Below, piece by piece: positions 60,894 to 64,000 of a stretch of 64,000 nucleotides of DNA (positions are counted from its first letter, which is position 1; each line of letters starts with the position of its first letter). Where the stretch lies: the NCBI GenBank assembly GCA_013399855.1, contig VXAY01003846.1:1118244-1182243 (forward strand). Reading direction: 5' to 3'. This stretch comes from Oxyruncus cristatus (lineage: Eukaryota; Chordata; Aves; Passeriformes; Cotingidae). A program made the position numbers and the translations under genes. The notes below the pieces were generated by a model. The model searched no databases. It saw only the letters and a program-made list of their open reading frames with translations, and was not told where the DNA came from.

Positions 60894-63800
60894 GAAAACT
60901 TTTGACTTTCTAAAAGTGCTCCTCCTACTCCCCTTTATATCTGTTACTGAAGTAGCAGGCTGTATACTAACATTGCAATTCGTCACTAAAACTCACAAGG
61001 AGACTCAAGAGTTTGTTGTGAGCATTTATTTACCCACTAGCTCAGGGTGTTGTTTTACAGCAGTATACAGCCAGCTAAAGTCACAGCTCTGCCTGACTCT
61101 TCCCCAGCCTTTCAAATATAGTGATTTTCTGCTGACTCAGCTCCATGAACGAACTCAGTATCAAATCACAGAAACACCAGCATGGGTGAGAAGGAGGGAT
61201 TGAAATTTTATGGTCAGGGAGAGATGAGGACGAGGCAGGATTGTGGTAACTGGTGTTTGAGTATGACTTAACAGTAACAAACATTTGACATAATGGGGAG
61301 AATTGAAATACTGTGGAAAAGATGAAGCACAGTTTATTCTCATCTTGGTACATGCTGATTAAGAGCTAATTCGTCTCTCAATCCATGAAGTGCCTCTGAC
61401 ATCTAAGCAAGGAAAATATTTAAGTATCTTTATTGAATTTTAAAAATACTCTATTGTAATTGCAGAGCAGGGTAGAACACAGTATAAATAGCAATGGTAA
61501 TCATATTGATAGCTAGATCTTTCCAATCCAAACTTTATCTTCTTCGGCGAATACTCTTTGGTTCTTGCTGTAAGATGTTAAGTATTTTTCTTCATATGTC
61601 ATGGACAAATGGAAGCTTTAGTATCTTCTCTCATTCCATGTCATGCTCAGCTACAAGAGTCAAGCTAAGTTACCGCAGTGACTTCTGAATTTATGAATTA
61701 CGTTATTAAAGTAAGTGAGCAAAAATTGTAAGAATATAAAAATTAATTAGATTGAAGAGATTGCTGAATTTTCTATTTCAGCTCGTTTGGATTTTATACA
61801 GGATAAATTTAGGTACCTCTTCCCTCATGCCATGTATATTCCAAATTTTTTCCCCTCCTGTTATTTCTTTATAGAAATATCATTATTCCAACCACATCAC
61901 TTTTCAGTGTAGAGTCCTACATGGGCAGTAAGGTAACGTATACCGGTAACATCAATTTGATTCTACATGCAGAGTGTCAAACCTGCTGTCTTTGCAGCAA
62001 ACAAATATTGTTTCAATTTCTCCATGTCAAAGAGCAATAATCCATCTGCAAATAAGGATTTGCTTTAAGCTGTGTCTTTTATATGAAGACTTCAGTAAAA
62101 AAACTGATAATCAAAATAAAATTTGTAACTTCCATTGTTATTATTATGCTCAGGTGTAAAAGGGCCATTTGAAACCAATGAAACCAATGAAATTTCTTTT
62201 TATGGTTAGCATACTGATAGCACAACTGTGTTTGCATTCCCCTGTATTACCAGATACTTTATAAATCCTGAGGCTTAAACATCCAAGCTGTTGTTCACTG
62301 TGTACCTGACCAAGGGGACCTTGTTCATGTAAGGAAAGCAGGTAGGATAACTAAACTAATCTCTCTAGCTACACCACTGTAGCCCTCTCAGGTACAGCCT
62401 AACTGCAGTGGGCTGAAACTGAGAGCGCACCAGTTATGCTCAATCCACTGTTGCACTGCTCTAGCTGGAGAAAAAACATCACCTCATGCATCATTCCTGT
62501 AAATATAGAATCTGTTAGAAATGTGAAAGAGGAGTATGCTGTAAAGCTGATACATGCAACTGGAAACCGTATATGTAGAGCCATGCAGTTTGTTTCAAAA
62601 GTGAATGCCATAGGAGGAGTGTAAGATTTGGTCCTCTCATCACCAGTCCGTGTAGCACTGTGAAACACGGATGCAATACATGATGTGCTGTTTGTTCTTT
62701 GTCTTCTGTGATGTTCAATTGTGGTTCAGAAACTCGGTGTAATTTCTATTTGTCTGATGCTGCAATGTACTGAGCTTCACACACATTTTCTCTCTGTGGC
62801 ACAATCTTTTTTTTAATTTTTTCTTTCTATTTTAGATATGCACTTCTTAACAGTGTCCAGACATTACAGGTAGATCTGTCTTAAGCCTTTATAAACAAAA
62901 TGAATATTTACCTCCTTCCTTGGTTCTGCCAAGGGTGCGGAGCAGGGACTTCACAAAGTTCACGTCTATCTTACTGGAAGGCTAAAAGGGAAAACTAACA
63001 AGATAGCTCTAAACTTTCTAAGTGGCAGGTACTAGCCTAGCTTTCTTGAGACTCAGAAACAGTCAGAGGAGTCATGGCTGCAGTCTGCTGCTGTAGATCA
63101 GATCATCTTTATAGATCAGAGTTCTGTAACAGCAACATCATTTTTGTATTTCTTGATGGCTTTGATAATTTTGCTGACCATCTAGTCTTCTTGACCAGAT
63201 CCTCAAAGGGCATCTCACTTCTGATTCATTGAACACCCATATACCTGCTGGGCACTCAAATAGTTTTGCAAACTGAATGAATGTTTTCTTTGCTGTGTAC
63301 TCTTTCCTGGGCATCCCTTTCAAGTGATCCTTGACTTTCTTTACTTTCTTTGCTGTGGTAAAGGTTTCATCTATGTGTTTTGCTGAAGTATTTACACATT
63401 TTAAACAGACAGCCCTATGGTTTTTTACTGCAAGGCCTGCTCTGGTGAACTTCAAATTGACCATAAAGTGGTTTTCCTACAGACTTCATTTAGATTTAAG
63501 TCAGGCCTAGATGCTGGGTAAGGATACAGACTTCTGTGAATTCCTGTATTCGACTAATGAGAAAGCAGGGGATGATCTTTTCAGATAGTTACCTGCCTCT
63601 TATAAGTGATGTGAAAGGTGCTGTGGAGGTGCTTTACTGGGTACCTGAAAACACCAACTGGGCTAGGTGGTGTTTTTAGTTTCTGAATATACACATGGAA
63701 GGTAGGTCAGATAACACTCAGCTTCACTTGAAATTGTATCATTTGGTATCAGTGCACGTGTCCAAGAAAAGAACTCACAGCTTTCATCTGAAAGATTTAG

Positions 63801-64000
63801 GGATGGAAAGTGTTTTGAAGGAAGACCCTTTAGCCAGTGCTTAATTCCCCCCTGTTGGTGTCACATACCCTATCCATGTAATAATTTACCTGTGAACTCC
63901 ATATTTCCTTAAAGGAGTAACCCAGGACTAAGTGTGCTGTCCAGGCAGAGAAAGTCAGGGCAAAGGGAGGGAAGGATGGCAAGGGAGGCAAGTGGAGAGA
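60894..64000. other. Intergenic, no gene confirmed
   Basis: AT-rich DNA with a small 9-bp tandem repeat (GAAACCAAT twice, 62171-62188). A minus-strand open frame of 108 codons (63138-63464), rich in Lys, is not recognised; see findings. Nothing else was identified. Confidence 0.55.

Noticed and set aside
1..64000. CRISPR arrays, tRNA/rRNA genes, prokaryotic operons, insertion sequences
   Set aside because: No regularly spaced repeats, no tRNA-like internal promoter sequences with cloverleaf, and gene structure is plainly that of a vertebrate nucleus.

Overview
This is vertebrate nuclear DNA and almost certainly avian. The exons encode a protein nearly identical to mammalian ETV1 (ER81), an ETS transcription factor of the PEA3 subfamily. 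The interspersed repeats are chicken-repeat-1 (CR1) LINE pieces, including the bird-type 3' end with ATTCTRTG-like tail repeats. The species cannot be named from the sequence. There is no sign of bacterial or viral genes, CRISPR arrays or tRNA/rRNA genes.

Layout. Bases 1-1597 are the end of an intron whose upstream exon lies outside the window. ETV1 runs on the + strand, with coding exons at 1598-1727, 3236-3424, 7439-7686, 19545-19613 (a 69-nt cassette), 21983-22051, 25113-25282, 28987-29088 and 31642-31863 (stop TAA at 31861). All junctions except one have GT-AG borders and keep frame. With the cassette, the eight exons encode 399 residues, matching residues 79-477 of the human 477-residue protein (recalled, not searched). 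The acidic N-terminal activation region and the first exons lie upstream of the window. A long 3' UTR follows the stop, with several AATAAA hexamers. From about 34.5 kb to the end I see no gene. In other vertebrates a gene-poor interval lies downstream of ETV1, and this looks like its bird equivalent, with CR1 fragments, T/G-rich low-complexity tracts and a few stretches that look like conserved non-coding elements.

Functional reading. The exons in the window carry the MAPK-target cluster (T139/T143/S146 equivalents), the PKA/RSK-type sites (S191, S216, S334 equivalents), four psi-K-x-E SUMO consensus motifs, the complete ETS DNA-binding domain split over three exons, and the C-terminal tail. 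The PEA3-group role is to link FGF/RTK-MAPK signalling to transcription at GGAA/T sites, for example in motor and sensory neuron and limb development.

The most interesting observation is the 69-nt cassette exon at 19545-19613. Its 23-codon reading frame is essentially intact, but its expected 5' splice site reads TT instead of GT. Three outcomes are possible: skipping (in frame), a weak GT shifted by one base (68 nt, frameshift and premature stop inside the ETS exon), or a downstream GT at 19641 (96 nt, in frame, nine extra residues). Other points of note are a diverged local duplication inside the 3425-7438 intron, a decayed CR1 reverse-transcriptase-region copy just upstream of exon 21983, G-quadruplex-like runs in or near the 3' UTR, and several AT-rich, homeodomain-site-rich candidate enhancers. 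I found no evidence for a wholly new biological system.
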